NCBI GenBank assembly: GCA_028571685.1
Contig: CM053154.1
Location: 15,036,001-15,100,000, forward strand
From: Heterohyrax brucei
Lineage: Eukaryota > Chordata > Mammalia > Hyracoidea > Procaviidae
Length of the DNA stretch: 64,000 nucleotides
Reading direction: 5' to 3'
The translations under genes were made by a program, and so were the position numbers. The notes under the pieces were generated by a model that was not told where the DNA came from, ran no database searches, and saw only the letters and a program-made list of their open reading frames with translations. Below are positions 1 through 30,384 of the stretch, one piece after another (within the stretch, counting starts at the first letter, position 1; every line of letters starts with the position of its first letter).

Positions 1-1060
1 ATTATGTTGAGTGAAAGTAGTCAGCGACAAAAGGACAAATATTGTATGCAACCCCTACGATAAGATCTCAAAAACAGACTTATGTATAGAATAAAAGATT
101 CTTTGATGGCTGCAAGGGAGTGGAGGGAGGGAGGGCAAGGATGGGAAGGTTTAGATTAGATAGTTGGTAGAAATTCCGTTGGGTGAAATCGGTGATAGCA
201 CACATTAGAAACAAGAACAATATTAAGTAGACTTCAGCATAACTTGAATATTTCCATCTTAATCCAATATTGCAAGGATAGAGTAGCTGGGGCAGAGGGC
301 AGGGGACCATGCTCTTAGGTGAAACTGAGGCCAGTTGGCACAACTAGCATCTTGCTAGGAGGGCTCTCTGCATGCCACATCGGTGAGTGGCATCTGGGGT
401 CTTAAAAGTTGCCAAACTGCCATCCGAGGGCACAGCAAATTGTCCCAACTCAGCAGGAATGGATGCTCACCGAGGACCAAAATGACATGTGGTAAAGACA
501 ACCCAGAAGATAGACAACCCACATGAGTGGGTGCCTACATAGACTTGGGACCAGAAGAACTGGATGCCCAGCCACCACCAGTGATAGCCGTGATGGAGCT
601 CACTAAGTTGAATCTCATTGGCAACACAAGAATAAAAAGGGGTGCATCCTGAGATCTCCACTAAAACACCACAATTGATGGTCCAGAGGCTTCAGGGTTC
701 CCCTGGGAGCATGGCCCCTGGCCCTGATGCTGCCCTTGCCCACAAATCATAATGAAGGTCCACTCTTTGGACACAAATGGATTAGACTTGGCGATGCACA
801 GTAGCCATATATTGGATGCACTTTATGGTTCCATGCATCTATAGGATATCATCCTGCTGACCTCTGGCTGGAGTAAGGGTGGAAAGAAGGGGAAAGGAGG
901 TTGCTGGGAGAATGAGACATATATGGAGCAGAGAGGAATAGTGTGCTGTCACTGGGCAGGGAGAGCAGTGGAAGCTGCATATAGGTGGGCATGTAAATTT
1001 ATATGGGAATGTACATTTTCACTCAGTCATAATAAAAAAGGAAAAAAATAACACTAAATT
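1..1060 (+). mobile_element. L1 LINE, 3' end
   Basis: The first 60 bases match the motif found near the end of mammalian L1 (gtgaaa-agtcag-acaaaaggacaaatattgtatg). The rest is a lineage-specific 3' UTR ending in caataataaaaaag-type A-rich sequence. The 650-1050 part is repeated, diverged, at 10941-11397 and 53740-54150, which confirms an interspersed family. The body lies off the left edge. Confidence 0.7.
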
Positions 1061-1074
1061 CCACACGGACTTGA

Positions 1075-1480
1075 GATTTTAATGTTTACAAAAAGTTATA
1101 AATTTCTTAAGAGAAAACATGGGTGATTAAAAACAAAATCTTGGTAGAGAAAAGGTCTTTCTGGGTTTGACCTGAGATGACAATGTCATAAAGAGGAAGA
1201 TGGCTAAATTGGATGACTGACATTCTAAATGTTCTGAGTGGCAGATGATACCCTGAATAAGGTCAAAAGGCAAACAACTAAGTGGGGAAAATGTTTGCAA
1301 AATATTTGGTAACGAAGTAATCTCTTAATACGCAAAGAACATAAACTCAATAAGCTGAGGACAAAGTACATGCATGGTAAATTCACAGTAAATACATGTG
1401 GCTGATAAACATACAAAAAGAAGGAGTTTCCCAAGGAAAAAGGCCAATCAAGGAAGTGCCCAGCACAATGGAGAACACCC
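1075..1480 (+). mobile_element. Probable old L1 fragment
   Basis: Sequence such as gaaaatgtttgcaaaatattt followed by aagtaatctcttaatacgcaaagaacataaactcaataag resembles the diverged 3' part of L1 ORF2. Boundaries uncertain. Confidence 0.4.
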
Positions 1481-2990
1481 GATTGTGAACTACCATGGTG
1501 AAGGCCCATCTAGAAGGGAAGAGATGGTCTCTGAGCTTCTAGAAAGAAAAGAAGTGAGAGGAATACTGGCCTCCTTAGCAGCAACCTCAGACGCTAAAGA
1601 GCAGTAGAGCAGTGACTGCAGACTTTTAAAGGAAACTGATTTCCAACCATGGATTATACATTCAAATTGCTTAAATCAGTCAGTCAAGAGCAAGATGAGG
1701 ATGAATACCTATTCAGCCATGAGCCTCGTCTAGAAAGCTGCTGGAGGATGTGCTCCATCATCATGAGGGAGTAAACAAAGAAAGGGGAATAGAGGAGAGG
1801 AAGATACAGGGAGTAGAAGGCAGACAGAGAAGATGCCAGGATGGCAGGGAAAAAAAGTCCCAGGATAGCCTGAGGAGCAACGAGTCTAGACTGGAGTTGG
1901 ACAACAGAGCGATCGAGGACAGATATGCATAAACAAGCCTAAAAAAGAGAAAGTATGGTTTTCTGATGTGCTTGACCAACTCAGAGGACTTTTCATCTCT
2001 GCCAGAGAGTTTATACATGCTATAAATAAATGCTACATAGAAAATTAAGAAAACGAAAAGTCAAGGCAATTACTAACCCCAGGAAAAACAGAAGTCTCTT
2101 TAAAAAAATGGCATTAATCATAGCTCTACATAACTCAGCTTTGAACAATATTTCCATAGTTATAAGTCAGTACTGAATGCTCATCTAACCAAAAACTCTT
2201 ACACAATTATGTCAGGAGGACAAAAAGTGAGAAAATATGTGGGCTGGTTGCTCAATTTTTTTCAGATGAATAAAGACAATATTAAATTATTATCTATTTT
2301 ATTAGGTCACCAGTGAAAATAAAAAAAGAATGTGTAGTATTTAGAGACGTAGAGGAAAACAGTAGAAGAAACAGCTAAAAGAGGTCAAAGTGGCCAAATC
2401 TGAGGAAGGGGCTGAAGCAAGGGGAGGCATGGGGCCCTTCTTCATGACTTTCAAAATTATGTACATGTGTAACTCTGAGAAATTTAACACAGAAACACAA
2501 CTACAGTATTTCATGAAGGAAAAACAATCTGTCACACAGTAATGCGAATGACAACATTCAATTTGGGTTAGGATTTTAAGCATTTCATATCTATGTTGAT
2601 AAACAAAGAACCATCTGGGAAGAGACACACAGAACTGTTAACAATAGATATCACAGACTGTGGGTTGCGGGGAAAGACGGATGGATGTGGGACTTAGATT
2701 TTTACTTCCTCGGTTTGTGTATTTTTAAAAATAATAAATGCATTCCTTTTCTAACTTAAAAAGGTTGAAAACTTGATACTTTTAGAAGGTGATTTGTTGT
2801 TTGCCTCTTTCCCAGCAACGACACTGTGGTCCAGTTGTATTTGGTCGAATTAGTCAGGCAGAATAGGTCAGAAACGTAGGGAGATGCTGACTGTCTTTGT
2901 CCTCTCTCATTTCTGCCCCAGCCTCATACCTCTACATTAACTCTGCATCCACCAGGGATGATACACAAACTGGAGCCAAAGCAGACACTG
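1481..2990. other. SLC18A2 intron, nothing recognised
   Basis: AT-rich intronic DNA. Small open frames here have no recognisable product. A purine-rich stretch at 1740-1930 produces lysine/arginine/glutamate-rich frames of no significance. Confidence 0.5.
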
Positions 2991-3146
2991 AAGCTCACTG
3001 CTGCTGTAGGCACTGACCCCACCGGGTGTCCAACCCAAGCAACCATTGTATCATCCTGGTACCACAGCTCAATAGGACTACACTGACAGGACCCTCCCTG
3101 TGGGCAAAAGTCCCAGAATCAGAAGAGCCCCCACCCCAGTCCTTAC

Positions 3147-20891
<17,745 letters not shown>

Positions 20892-21040
20892 GGCTCCGGG
20901 GCCGGCTGCAGATGCGGCGCGCGGTGAGGGGCGCGCCGGGCCTGGGGACACCCTTCCGCTCGCCCCCAATACCCAGCCCTCACCAGGTGCGGGAGGGACG
21001 GTTAGGAAAAGCGCGCCCGGGCGCCGCACAGTCGGCTCAC

Positions 21041-21330
21041 CTGTCCTGCGAGAGTCCCCAGAGCGCCGTCGGGGACCGAACCTGGGGCCCACGGGGCGCT
21101 GCCCGGGTTCGCCACCCCCGAGGGTCCTCCTTCTCCGCCTGATTCTTCAGAGCTCTGGAAAGCGCTGCGGGACCCCGCGGACTGCACACCCGGAAGCCCT
21201 GCGCTCTGAGCTTGGGGGACCCTCCCTGCCCCCCCCCGGGCCCCTCTCAGCCCCGCCCGCCCGGCGGCGCTCTTCCTCCGGCTCTGGTCCCGCGGGCTCT
21301 GGTCCCGCCGGCAGGGAGCGGGGTCCAGGT
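21041..21330 (-). other. SLC18A2: Possible noncoding exon 1 of SLC18A2
   Basis: VMAT2 genes have an untranslated first exon. A good donor, CAG followed by GTGAGC, ends at 21041 on the minus strand. A second candidate, CAG followed by GTAACC, ends at 21334. Either could be the 3' end of exon 1; the 5' limit cannot be seen from sequence alone. This is inference. Confidence 0.35.
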
Positions 21331-21462
21331 TACCTGGGGTCGCCTGCCTCCGCAGCAGCTAGAGTCCTGGACACTCGCACCACCGCCTGACCGTGTGACT
21401 CCGGACCTCGGTCTCCGCCCCGAGCGCCCAGCCGCTGCCGCTCTGTTTACGGGGTCCAGCCC

Positions 21463-21470
21463 TGACGTCA
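21463..21470. promoter_or_regulatory. Full CRE palindrome TGACGTCA
   Basis: A perfect TGACGTCA octamer inside the SLC18A2 CpG island, roughly 570 bases upstream of the start codon. CRE-dependent, TATA-less promoters are described for VMAT2, so this is a good candidate for the cAMP/CREB site. Confidence 0.6.
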
Positions 21471-21532
21471 CCGTGGGAGAGGAGCGGGGCTGGGGCGCCT
21501 GGGTCTCCGCCCGCTCCGTGCCGTCGCCGAGC

Positions 21533-21544
21533 GGGGCGGGAGGG
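21533..21544. promoter_or_regulatory. GC box (Sp1/KLF type)
   Basis: GGGGCGGGAGGG, a Sp1/KLF-type site about 65 bases upstream of the CRE with respect to SLC18A2 transcription. Confidence 0.5.
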
Positions 21545-21619
21545 GTGGCACCGCCCCTTACCGTCGCCTGTGCAGCTGTGTGCCTCCATCCTTCTCGTCC
21601 AGATCCGGCGCCGCTCCCC

Positions 21620-23760
21620 TGCTGTGCACTTGGGTCCCCGAGGCTGCTCCTTCCTGCGACAATGGGACTGTAGATCCTCTCTGGTCGCCTTGCATGGGAA
21701 CCTGGTCCTGGGGTGAGGCGACAGGGAGCCAGAGGGAAGGGTACAGTCCCAGGACAGGACAAGGAGTCAAGGGTCCTGGGTCAAGGGTTCAGCGGTGGAA
21801 ATGAAAAGTCAGGGACCTGGTCTACTCTGGCCCCAGGTCCCGGCTATTTGGGGCCAGTCTTCTGGCCTTGAGGACTTGGCACAGGGTGAGTGTGCCAGGG
21901 CAAGGAGAGAGGATGCTGAGAGCCAAAGACAACCTCTCCTTCCTGGGGCAGCAGTCCTTCATGAGGGGCCTCTATCCCCTACAGGCCTCTACCCTTTCTG
22001 GTGTCTGATGCAGGGTGCTACTACGGGGACTTCGGGCCAAGGGGCATCAGACACCCTCAAGTTGGTGAGGTAGAAATGGGAAAGGAGAAACTGCTCAGCA
22101 TCACTGCACAGTGGGAGCCAGGAATGGTGAGGACCCAGAATCCTAGAGGCTAGTTCTCAGAAAGTGGAAGCAATGGACCTGAGGCTGTAGGCCCACCAGA
22201 AGCACCTTGCTCTGGGACAGGGACACTGGAGGTTAAGTGAGTGCAAGAGCTCAGGAGAGGATTGCCCAGGCCCTGTGTGCTGTACAACCCAGGTTGAATC
22301 CTCTCCGCCCAACCCTGCATACTAGAGCTGGTTCGAGGGAGGGAGCCTGGTTCAAGAGACGCCTTTATGAGAGGCAGTGAACCACCTGTATGTGGCTGAC
22401 CCAGATCCATGATCCCTGCAAGAAAGGCCTGGTGATCTCCTTCCAAAAAATCAGCCACTGAAAACCTTATGGAGCACTATTGTTCTCTAACACAGACAGG
22501 GTCGCCATGAGTGGTATCTGTCTCCTTAGAAACTGTTTATTTTCAGTTTATAAACAAAAGAGAAACAAACAGATGTCCTCTGACACAGCCGGAATTTGGG
22601 GGATCCTTCCGGGGAGTCCAAGAAACACAGGCTGCTTTCTTGGAAAGGTGCTTAGAATAAAGGCTGCCCTGTCACAGCCCCTCCACAGGGCAGAGTCTGA
22701 TCTTGTTTTATTAATGTTGGCTTGTTTGCAGGCAGGAACTGATCACTCAGAGCAGCGGCACCTGTGCAGGGGCCTCCCGTCTCCAGCCTTCTCGGGCTTC
22801 CTCTGGCAGCCCCTCGTGCTTCCCACTGCTGCCCTTCATGTGTGGGGAAGAGATGGTTGAGTAAATAAGTAGGTCAGTAACCCAGAGACTCCTGATGTCC
22901 CACGGTGTGTGCCACTTAAATACTGAACAAGAGCAAGAGAAGGAAAATCACTTAGGAGGAGACAGCAGATGGCAGGGGCTGTTGAAGACTGTAAGGGCTT
23001 TCACATTCATGGAGTGGCCCCTGAGAACCTTTAGAACACAGGGCCTCCTGCTGGAGTCTCAGAAGCCAGAGACAAAAGCTCTGCTCCAGAAGAGGCATCA
23101 TGATCACAGGCTCATGTTGGGTGATTCCATTTCCTTGCTCAGTAACCTTGTGCCTTAGTTTACCCATCTCTGAAATGAGAGTACAAACTGGACCAACTGC
23201 AGGATTGTTGTGAGGGGAAAAGGGGAGTGCACCAGCACTGTTTAGCACAGTGCCCAGCACAGAGGGGGCACTCACTTAGTCTTGGCCATTGATTCTTCAA
23301 TGACTATTTATGGAGAGCCCGCCATGGGCCAGGCTCTGAGCTAGATACTAGGGAGACAGTAATGACCCAAAAAGACAAAATTCCTGTCCTCACAGTGCTT
23401 CCGTTCCAGTAGTGATGCTCTAAGAGTGGACACAGGAAGCCACACCAGAGGCGAGCCCAGCCAACTGGAGGAAGGTGGTACCAGGAAACTCCCAGCTCCC
23501 CATTGCTGCTATGCTTCTGGAACAAAGGGGCCTGCCATGTTCTCACCCGGCCTAACAGAATTTTTAAAAAAATATGTATGTACTTGACATCTAAAAAAAA
23601 ATTTACCATAAATTTAAATAGTTTGGAAGTATATTGTTTATAATGACCTCTAAATATAAAATTATTATATTGCTTATTTAAGCAATGCCAAGCCAAGTGC
23701 CGTCAATGAAATGTGATGAAAATGCAACACCATCATACTCTTTAAAAATAAGACCAAGTT
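21620..23760. other. Upstream flank of SLC18A2, no gene
   Basis: Moderate-GC DNA upstream of the promoter. A short AfroSINE remnant occurs at about 22455-22515 (tatggagcactattgttctc then gggtcgccatgagtgg) and a MIR-like piece at about 23150-23290 (ttagtttacccatctctgaa then tgcccagcacag). No coding gene recognised. Confidence 0.45.
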
Positions 23761-23769
23761 ATTGTTTTT

Positions 23770-23851
23770 AACTCTGTCCTATAGGGTTGCTATGAGTCAG
23801 AATAAATTCAGAACAAGGAGTTTGGTTTGGGTTTTTTTTTTTTTTTTTTTT
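23770..23851 (+). mobile_element. AfroSINE tail fragment with poly-T
   Basis: ctgtcctatagggttgctat followed by gagtcagaat and gtttggtttgggttt, running into about 20 T. Confidence 0.75.
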
Positions 23852-23878
23852 GCTTGTTTGTTTTTAAATATGCTTTTA

Positions 23879-24066
23879 AAAGGAGCCTGGTAGCCCAATT
23901 ACTAAGTGCTCGGCTGCAAATTGAAAGGCTGGTGAATTGAACTCATGCAGTGGCTCTGTAGGACAAAACCCTGGTGATCTGCTCCAAGGAAACCCTATGC
24001 ACTGTAGGGTCTCTATGAGTCAGAATCAACTTGACAGCACACGACAGCCAGCAAAGCAACACAACA
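23879..24066 (+). mobile_element. AfroSINE, long subtype
   Basis: aggagcctggtagcccaatt to tctatgagtcagaatcaact and gacagcacacgacagcc, ending in an acaac-rich tail typical of this subtype. Confidence 0.85.
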
Positions 24067-24079
24067 TGCTTTTGACAGT

Positions 24080-24950
24080 TTACAGTTGCCGGGAGCCAGC
24101 CTTGGCATGGTCTGGGATCACAGAGGGATGGGTGGCGTCGGCAAAGAAGGAAATGAGACTGAGACAACCAGGAATCTGGGGATCGGTAGCCTGTCAGGGT
24201 CTACCTTTCTTTATTTTTTATATAATCAGTGAGGTGATGTGATTTCACCCTGGTCTTTGGCCACATACACTGTTGGTTAGTAAGGAATTGATATCTCGTG
24301 GTCTCTTTTCATGTTAATCATTAGGGCCCTCTCTGTTGGCTAGCAAAGAACCTATTCATGTTAATCATTAGGGCCTTTTAGGTAATGGCCCAAGACAAAT
24401 ATATTGTGATTATAATCAACAGTGAAAATAAAGCTATACCTTGAGCTCAATCAGCTCTATCCTCAAGGTCAAAGGTGCAGGAAGAAGGGATAGACTCATC
24501 TTAAAAGTTAATCTGATTGTCTCTATTTGTTCCTTCTTTGCTCTTTTTTATCTCTTCCTGTGGGGACAGTAAGCACCCACTGTCCCCCACTCTAAGCCTT
24601 TCTTAAGCTGTTCTAAGAAGGGTATTTGTTTAGTATTTGTCTATTTGCCATGCCAAATATAATAAACTTGGAAACCTATCTGTCTTCCAGATGTAGGGAG
24701 TGGGATGTCTATCTCCAAGGGCTGTGTAGGGGGTTGTCCCTGGGGAGCTTCCCAGGGCCTTCCTGCAATCTTGTATTTCACATGTGGAGCGGGAAGTGCA
24801 GTTGGAGGAAGCCAGTGGAGCCGGGCCGGCCTCAGTATTCCTGGGCTGGGCATGCTGTGTCAGAATTCATTAAGCCAAGTGGGTTGTAAAACCCTTCTTC
24901 TTTGATCCTTGTGCCGGGAGATAAGAGGGTATTTTTGAGGAAGGTTTAAT
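24080..24950 (+). mobile_element. Possible ERV LTR, unassigned
   Basis: A block of unlike neighbouring DNA beginning near ttgccgggagccagcc. It has a 21-bp direct repeat 47 bases apart (24308-24328 and 24355-24375) like duplicated U3 enhancers, an aataaa at 24429 and an aataaac at 24660. The family was not recognised; an LTR is only a suggestion. Confidence 0.35.
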
Positions 24951-25177
24951 TAGGATGCAAAATATCATCAGGGAGCCAAAAAAGCCAAGTGCCATTGAAT
25001 CGGATGAGAGCATGGTCAAAAAAAATATGCCAAGTGTGAAATGCATCTGCCCGCCATCACATAGGCATGAGACTTTGCTTATAGAGGCTTCTGTGGGTGG
25101 CGGGCCTCAGCATACAGTCTTTCTACATCACCTTATCTGTCATGTGAACTGCAGCATACATCTGAATACACTCAAAT

Positions 25178-25387
25178 CACAAAGCCAAACTCATTGCCAT
25201 CTAGTCGATTCCAACTCACAGTGACCCTGTATGACAGAGCAGGGCTGTCCCATAGGCTTTCCAAGGTCGTAAATCTTTCATGAAGCCGACTGCCACATCT
25301 TTCTTCCATGGAGCCACTAGTGGTTTCAAACCACTGACCTTTGGGTGAGCAACCAAGCGCTTGAACCACTACACCACCAGAGCTCCC
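25178..25387 (-). mobile_element. AfroSINE, long subtype
   Basis: attgccatctagtcgattcc, gtaaatctttcatgaagccg and gcgcttgaaccactacacca in order. Confidence 0.9.
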
Positions 25388-25399
25388 TATGACTACGGT

Positions 25400-25560
25400 A
25401 AACCATATCCATTGCCGCGGAGTCGATTCTGACTTATAGCGACCCTATAGGACAGAGTAGAATTCCCCTGTAGAGTTTCCAAGGAGTGCCTGGTGGACTT
25501 GAGCTGCTGGCATTTTGGTTAGCAGTCATAACACTTAACCACTACACCATCAGGTTTTGC
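25400..25560 (-). mobile_element. AfroSINE
   Basis: attgccgcggagtcgattct to cacttaaccactacaccatc; directly next to another copy in the same orientation. Confidence 0.9.
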
Positions 25561-26144
25561 ATTAAATTTTCAAGATTTCATTAAAAAAAATTCAAGATTT
25601 CTCTTCATCATAAGGCTCTGAGTTTAAATGCTTTTTTTAAGGATTGTGTTGTTATAACAATTATCTATAATACACAAAGGTCCAAACATCATACATATAA
25701 TAGGGATTCTGAGAAACAGTTTTTAGACGTGAAAAAGGAAATCATGTTAGACATGCATTTCTTAAAGAAGGAGATGGATGGGAAGGTTTTTAGAGCCTTG
25801 ATAAAAAGAAATTTCTCGGACATAAGTGTTGTCTCTTTGTTTCCCACTCGGGACCTTTTTACAGCTAGGACAACATAACACAGCCACCTAATCCCTATGT
25901 CATCACATCTAGCACACAGTAGGTATTCATGTCCTTAAAGGGCCACTTATTTTTGGAAAATTGAATGCACAGAATGCATGGACAGCTTAGGCGGAAAAAT
26001 CATTTGATGTCCTCTTCCCCTCTTCTCCCAAGAACTTGGAACAAATTAGTACCCAAGTTTCAAAGGGTGTTAAGCTGTGACACACAAATAATGGCTAAAA
26101 GCATAGATGAACAGAGTGACCCAGAGGTGACACAGTGGCACCTA

Positions 26145-26168
26145 GGTATAAAAAAAAAAAAAGAAAAA
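26145..26168 (+). repeat. A-rich run
   Basis: About 13 A then gaaaaaa, probably a retroelement tail; the source is not identified. Confidence 0.6.
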
Positions 26169-26339
26169 ACCATATAGAGAAGGAGGCTGACCTCTAACTT
26201 CACAAGGGGAGGGAGACTCAAGATCAACAGCCCAACGTCCATTCCTTTGAGGTGGACGTCATGCATACCTCCTCTCTCTGCCCTATCTCCGTCATCTCTT
26301 TTCCCACTTTTGACACCAACTATCCTTCCCATTGGCTTT

Positions 26340-26930
26340 GATAATTCCCTGCAGTGGCCATTGCAACAAACCCCATATTCACAATTATGGGGTTTATTAG
26401 GGAGGTCAAAGGTTACAATTCAGGTTCAGGAACCCTCAGGGCCACAGTTCTTCCACCAAGACAGCCTCTTTTGTTTCACCGTGCTCACAGCAGTGCTTCT
26501 CTCTGTCTGAGACCACTGCCCTGCTCAGGCAGGTGTTACAAAGCTCAATAAGTGCCAAGTGTTACAAAGTAGTACTAAATCACCAGAGGCCCCCAAGCAC
26601 TCAGCTTTCCTGGTGTGGGCTGGGAAGCTCCCTGCTCCTAGAGGGTCTTCTGCGAGTTTCTCTGCCCCTGCTTCTCTTCAGCGTTACAGCTCACTCTCAC
26701 TTGGTCTCTGGGTTCCAGCAATTCTCGGCTCAGGGGTCCCAGATCTAACAGATGCCTCAGCATCTGGCTGCTCTTCCCTGGTGGTGGTGGCACTCTCTCT
26801 TTTCTCCTCTGGATGGCTCATCTCAAGTGCAACAAGATGGCAAAACTGACCAGTTACTGTATCTGCACAGCCACCCATCACTTGGGTGGAAGTTGCAAGA
26901 TCATGGCTAGAAAAGCCACACAAAAGCAAT
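26340..26930 (+). other. Unassigned repeat-like block
   Basis: Sequence beginning ctgcagtggccattgcaaca and containing gggtttattagggaggtcaa has the look of an endogenous-retroviral LTR or flank, but I cannot name a family. No gene recognised. Confidence 0.3.
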
Positions 26931-27049
26931 GCATCCCAATGCACTAGGCTAGCAAAACCCACTCTACTATTTAACCCATGTACAGAGAATGGAGGCCATG
27001 TATGCAGTAAAGATCCAGGCACAGGAGGGACACAGGCTGTTTGCTAAAG

Positions 27050-27600
27050 GTGAAGCCCAAATGGCTACTGATTACATGAAGAAGCACTCAACTCACTAGT
27101 CACCAGATAAATGCCAATTCAAATGACAAAGACAGTCACACTTCCATTGGACTAGCAACAATTGTGAAGTAGGGTAATGACATGGTGGGGAGCGAATCAA
27201 AGAAATGGGGACTGTTTCCTCTGAGCTGGGGTGGTGGCTGGCATGGCCTTTCTGGAGAGCAACCAGAAAGTGTTGGTGGGATTCAGTAAGCCCACACCCT
27301 GCAGTCTAGTAAACTCTCTACTGATTTGTGTTGCAGAGAATCCTTGCTCAGGTCCTAAGGGAATATGGGCAGGGTTAACTGTGGTGCTGTGGAGGCACCC
27401 TAGGTTTCCATCACTGGGAAATAAGCAGGTAAAACATACAGGATGCCCACTGGGGAATACCACGCAGGCCTTAGAAGGAACACACTGGGTTACATATATG
27501 TCTGTGGGCAAAGTTTACAAAGTCTTGAGAAGAAGAGACAGAGATGGGCAAGTTCTACAGCATAATCTAATATTCGTGCATTAAAAGCAGACAGAGCTTC
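27050..27600 (+). mobile_element. Old L1 3' fragment
   Basis: Contains diverged L1 end-of-ORF2 motifs: acatgaagaagcactcaact, ccagataaatgccaattcaaa, catcactgggaaataagcag and aggatgcccactggggaat. Confidence 0.65.
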
Positions 27601-27744
27601 ACTATACGTCACGAAGGCTTCATTCTTGTTCACAGAGTCACGTCAAGTACATGCGAGTTGAAGGCTTCACAGGAAGGGCTCAGAGTGGGGACCTAGGGGG
27701 ACCAGGAAGTCAGCATAAACCAGGAGAGGGCTTTTTTGAGCACT

Positions 27745-29960
27745 GCTAACTATGGTATGTTCAGAACAAGGCTCAAACAACTGCCTCTAGGTCTGTGTGC
27801 AGGTTCTGCATGAGCACAATGAAGTGTCCTGGAGTCCCCTGTCTTCCCTATGTTATCCATAATTTGTTATGATCCACGTGGTCGGTTGTCCCACATAGTC
27901 AGTAAAACACAGGTATACAGCTTTTCCCATTCTCTGCTTCAGCTGAGATCCATCTGACATCCTCAGTGGAATCCATTTTTCCAGTCTTTCTTCTGATTCT
28001 GGCTTTAATTTCTGGCAGCTTCCTGTCTACGTAGTGGTGCAATTGCTTATGAATGACCTTCAGCAGAAATTTGCTTGCCTATGATATTAATGATATTGTT
28101 TGATAATTTCCACATTCTTTTGGATCATCTTCCTCTAAAATGGGTACAGATATGGATTGCTTCCGGTCGGTTAGCCAGGCAGCTGTCTTCCAGATCTCTT
28201 TCGGTTTCCTAGGTGATTGAGCACCATCAGCTCTGCACACACGTGCTGAACACCTCCGTTGGTATTCTGTCAGTCCCTGCAGTGGCCAGTGCCTTCGGTG
28301 CAGCTTGGACTTCATCCTTCCATACCATCGATTCTTGATCACGTGCTACCTCCTGAAATGACTGAACATTAACCAGTTTTTTTTTTTTTGGTACAGTGAC
28401 TATGCGTTCCTTCCATCTTCCTTTGATGTTGCCTGTGTAGATGAATGTTTTGCCCATAGAATCATTCAATATTGCAACCAGAGTCTTAAATCTTTTCTTT
28501 GCCATATTTCATTGTAAGACTTTGTCTTCCCAAGCCACCCTGTGAAATCTTCCATTGACCTGTTTTATGTCATCGTTTCTTGCATTCTATTTAACTCTCT
28601 TTCTGTTCAAGGGCAAGTTTCAGAATCTCTTTTGACATCCATTTAGGTCGTATCTTTCTTATCTTTTGAATGACTAGTGCCCTTTTGCTTTCTTCATGTA
28701 TCATGTCCTTGATGTCATCCCACACCTTGCCTGGTCTTCGGTCATTGGTAGTTAGCATGTCCCATCTACTCTTGACCGAGTCTCTCAACTCAGGTGGGAT
28801 ATCCTCAGGGTTGTATTTTGGCTCTCAGGGACTTGTTTCAGTTTTCTTCAGCTCCAACTGGGACTGGCATATGAGCAATTGGTGGTCTGTTGTGCAGTCA
28901 GCCCCTCTTCTGGCTGCTGATGTTGAGATTCTCCGTTGTCTCTTCCCACAGATGCAGTCAGTTTGACTCCTGCGTCTTCCATCTGGTGAGGTCCACGTTT
29001 ATAGCTGCCATTTATGTTGTTGTAAAAAGGTATTTGAAATGAATTAACTCGTTAGTCTCACAAAATTTTATCATTTGATCTCCAGCATCATTTCTATTAC
29101 CAAGATCATATATTCCAACAATTGATTCTTCTTGTTTCCAACTTTTGTATTCTAGTCCTCAGTAATTACTGATGAATCTTGATTGCATGCTTTATCAATT
29201 TCAGGCTGCAGAAGTTGTTTTAAAAACACCTTTGGTCTTCGTTGCTGATGCAAAAATTTGAAGAGTAGTTGTATTAACTGTTCTTGCTGGTGGACATATG
29301 GATATTATCCTGTCACTGACAGTGTTGTAGTTCAGAATAGATCTTGAAATGTTCTTTTTGGAAATGAATGTAATACCATTCCTCTTCAATTTATTGTTCC
29401 TGGCATAGTAGACCACATAATTGTCTGATTCAAAATGACAGGACCAGTCCATTTCAGCTCACTGTTGCCTGCAATGCCAATCTTTACATTTTCCATTCCA
29501 TTTATATAGCCTCCTAATTTTCTTGATCCATACTTCATATGCTGCACATTCTGATTATTAATGGATATTTGCAGCTATTTGTTCTCATGCTGAGTCATGC
29601 CACATCATGAGATGAAGATCCCCAAAGCTTGACTCCATTCACGTAATTAAAGTCGACTCTACTTTGAGGAGGCAGCTCTTCCCCTGTCGTATTTTGAGAG
29701 CCTTCCCACCTGAGAGACTCATCTTCCAGCACTATACCAGCTATGCTCCACTGCTAGTCATAAATTTTTCACTGTCCAGTCACTTTTTGTAAGTAGACCA
29801 CCAGGTCCTTCCTGATCAGTTTTATTCTTGAAAGTCCTCTGACACCTGTCTGCCATGGGTGACCCTGCTGATACCTGAAATACCAGTGGCAAAGCACTTC
29901 CATCATTGCAGTAACATACAAGCCATCATGGTATAACAAGCTGGCAGACAAATGGTGATA
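27745..29960 (-). mobile_element. RTE/BovB-type LINE, minus strand, decayed
   Basis: Reading the minus strand, a 5' UTR (ggacctggtggtctactt, gaagagctgcctcctcaaag) is followed by a broken apurinic-endonuclease part and then reverse-transcriptase blocks: GNIKGRWKER, ATAGTDRIPTEVF, TVPKK and, further on, a degraded D-palm region. It is the same family as 61180-63461. Frames are interrupted many times, so it is not autonomous. It breaks off within the palm region near 27745. Confidence 0.85.
28379..28391 (+). repeat. Poly-T in RTE element
   Basis: About 13 T inside the minus-strand RTE; a slipped A-run in element sense. Confidence 0.8.
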
Positions 29961-30384
29961 GAAAATGGTACCAGATGAAAAGTGGAATCTTCAGAAAAAA
30001 AATGAAGGGCATCTACAAAATAGCCAACTAAGTAGGAAAGACTTTTTTTTTACACCTTTTCCTCTTAATTTCTACATAAAACTTTGTTTAAAATTCAAAT
30101 TGCAACATTGTCTTGAAGGAGTTTGTGACATGTAGTTTATTACTTATAACAATTGTAACTTAAAGGATAGAGAGGATATGGGCCTGTGCGCAGTGGCCAG
30201 AGTCCTCTGTTTTACCTGAAGCGGTATGTTATTAACTGCAAGTGAGCTGTGAAAAGTTAAGAATGTATGTTGTAATCCTTAGGACAACCATTGCAAAATA
30301 ATACAAAAAAGAAGAGCTAAAAAGAAAAAATCAAATTAAATGTTCAAATAATTTATAAAGGAGAAATAGATGAACAAAAAACAG

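Noticed and set aside
1-3146. Remaining 3' exons of SLC18A2
   Set aside because: I looked for the minus-strand equivalents of the next exon (VAFLPAS-like) and found none; they must lie beyond the left edge.
21247-21762. A 171-codon minus-strand frame upstream of SLC18A2
   Set aside because: Same compositional cause; no recognisable domain, no splice support.
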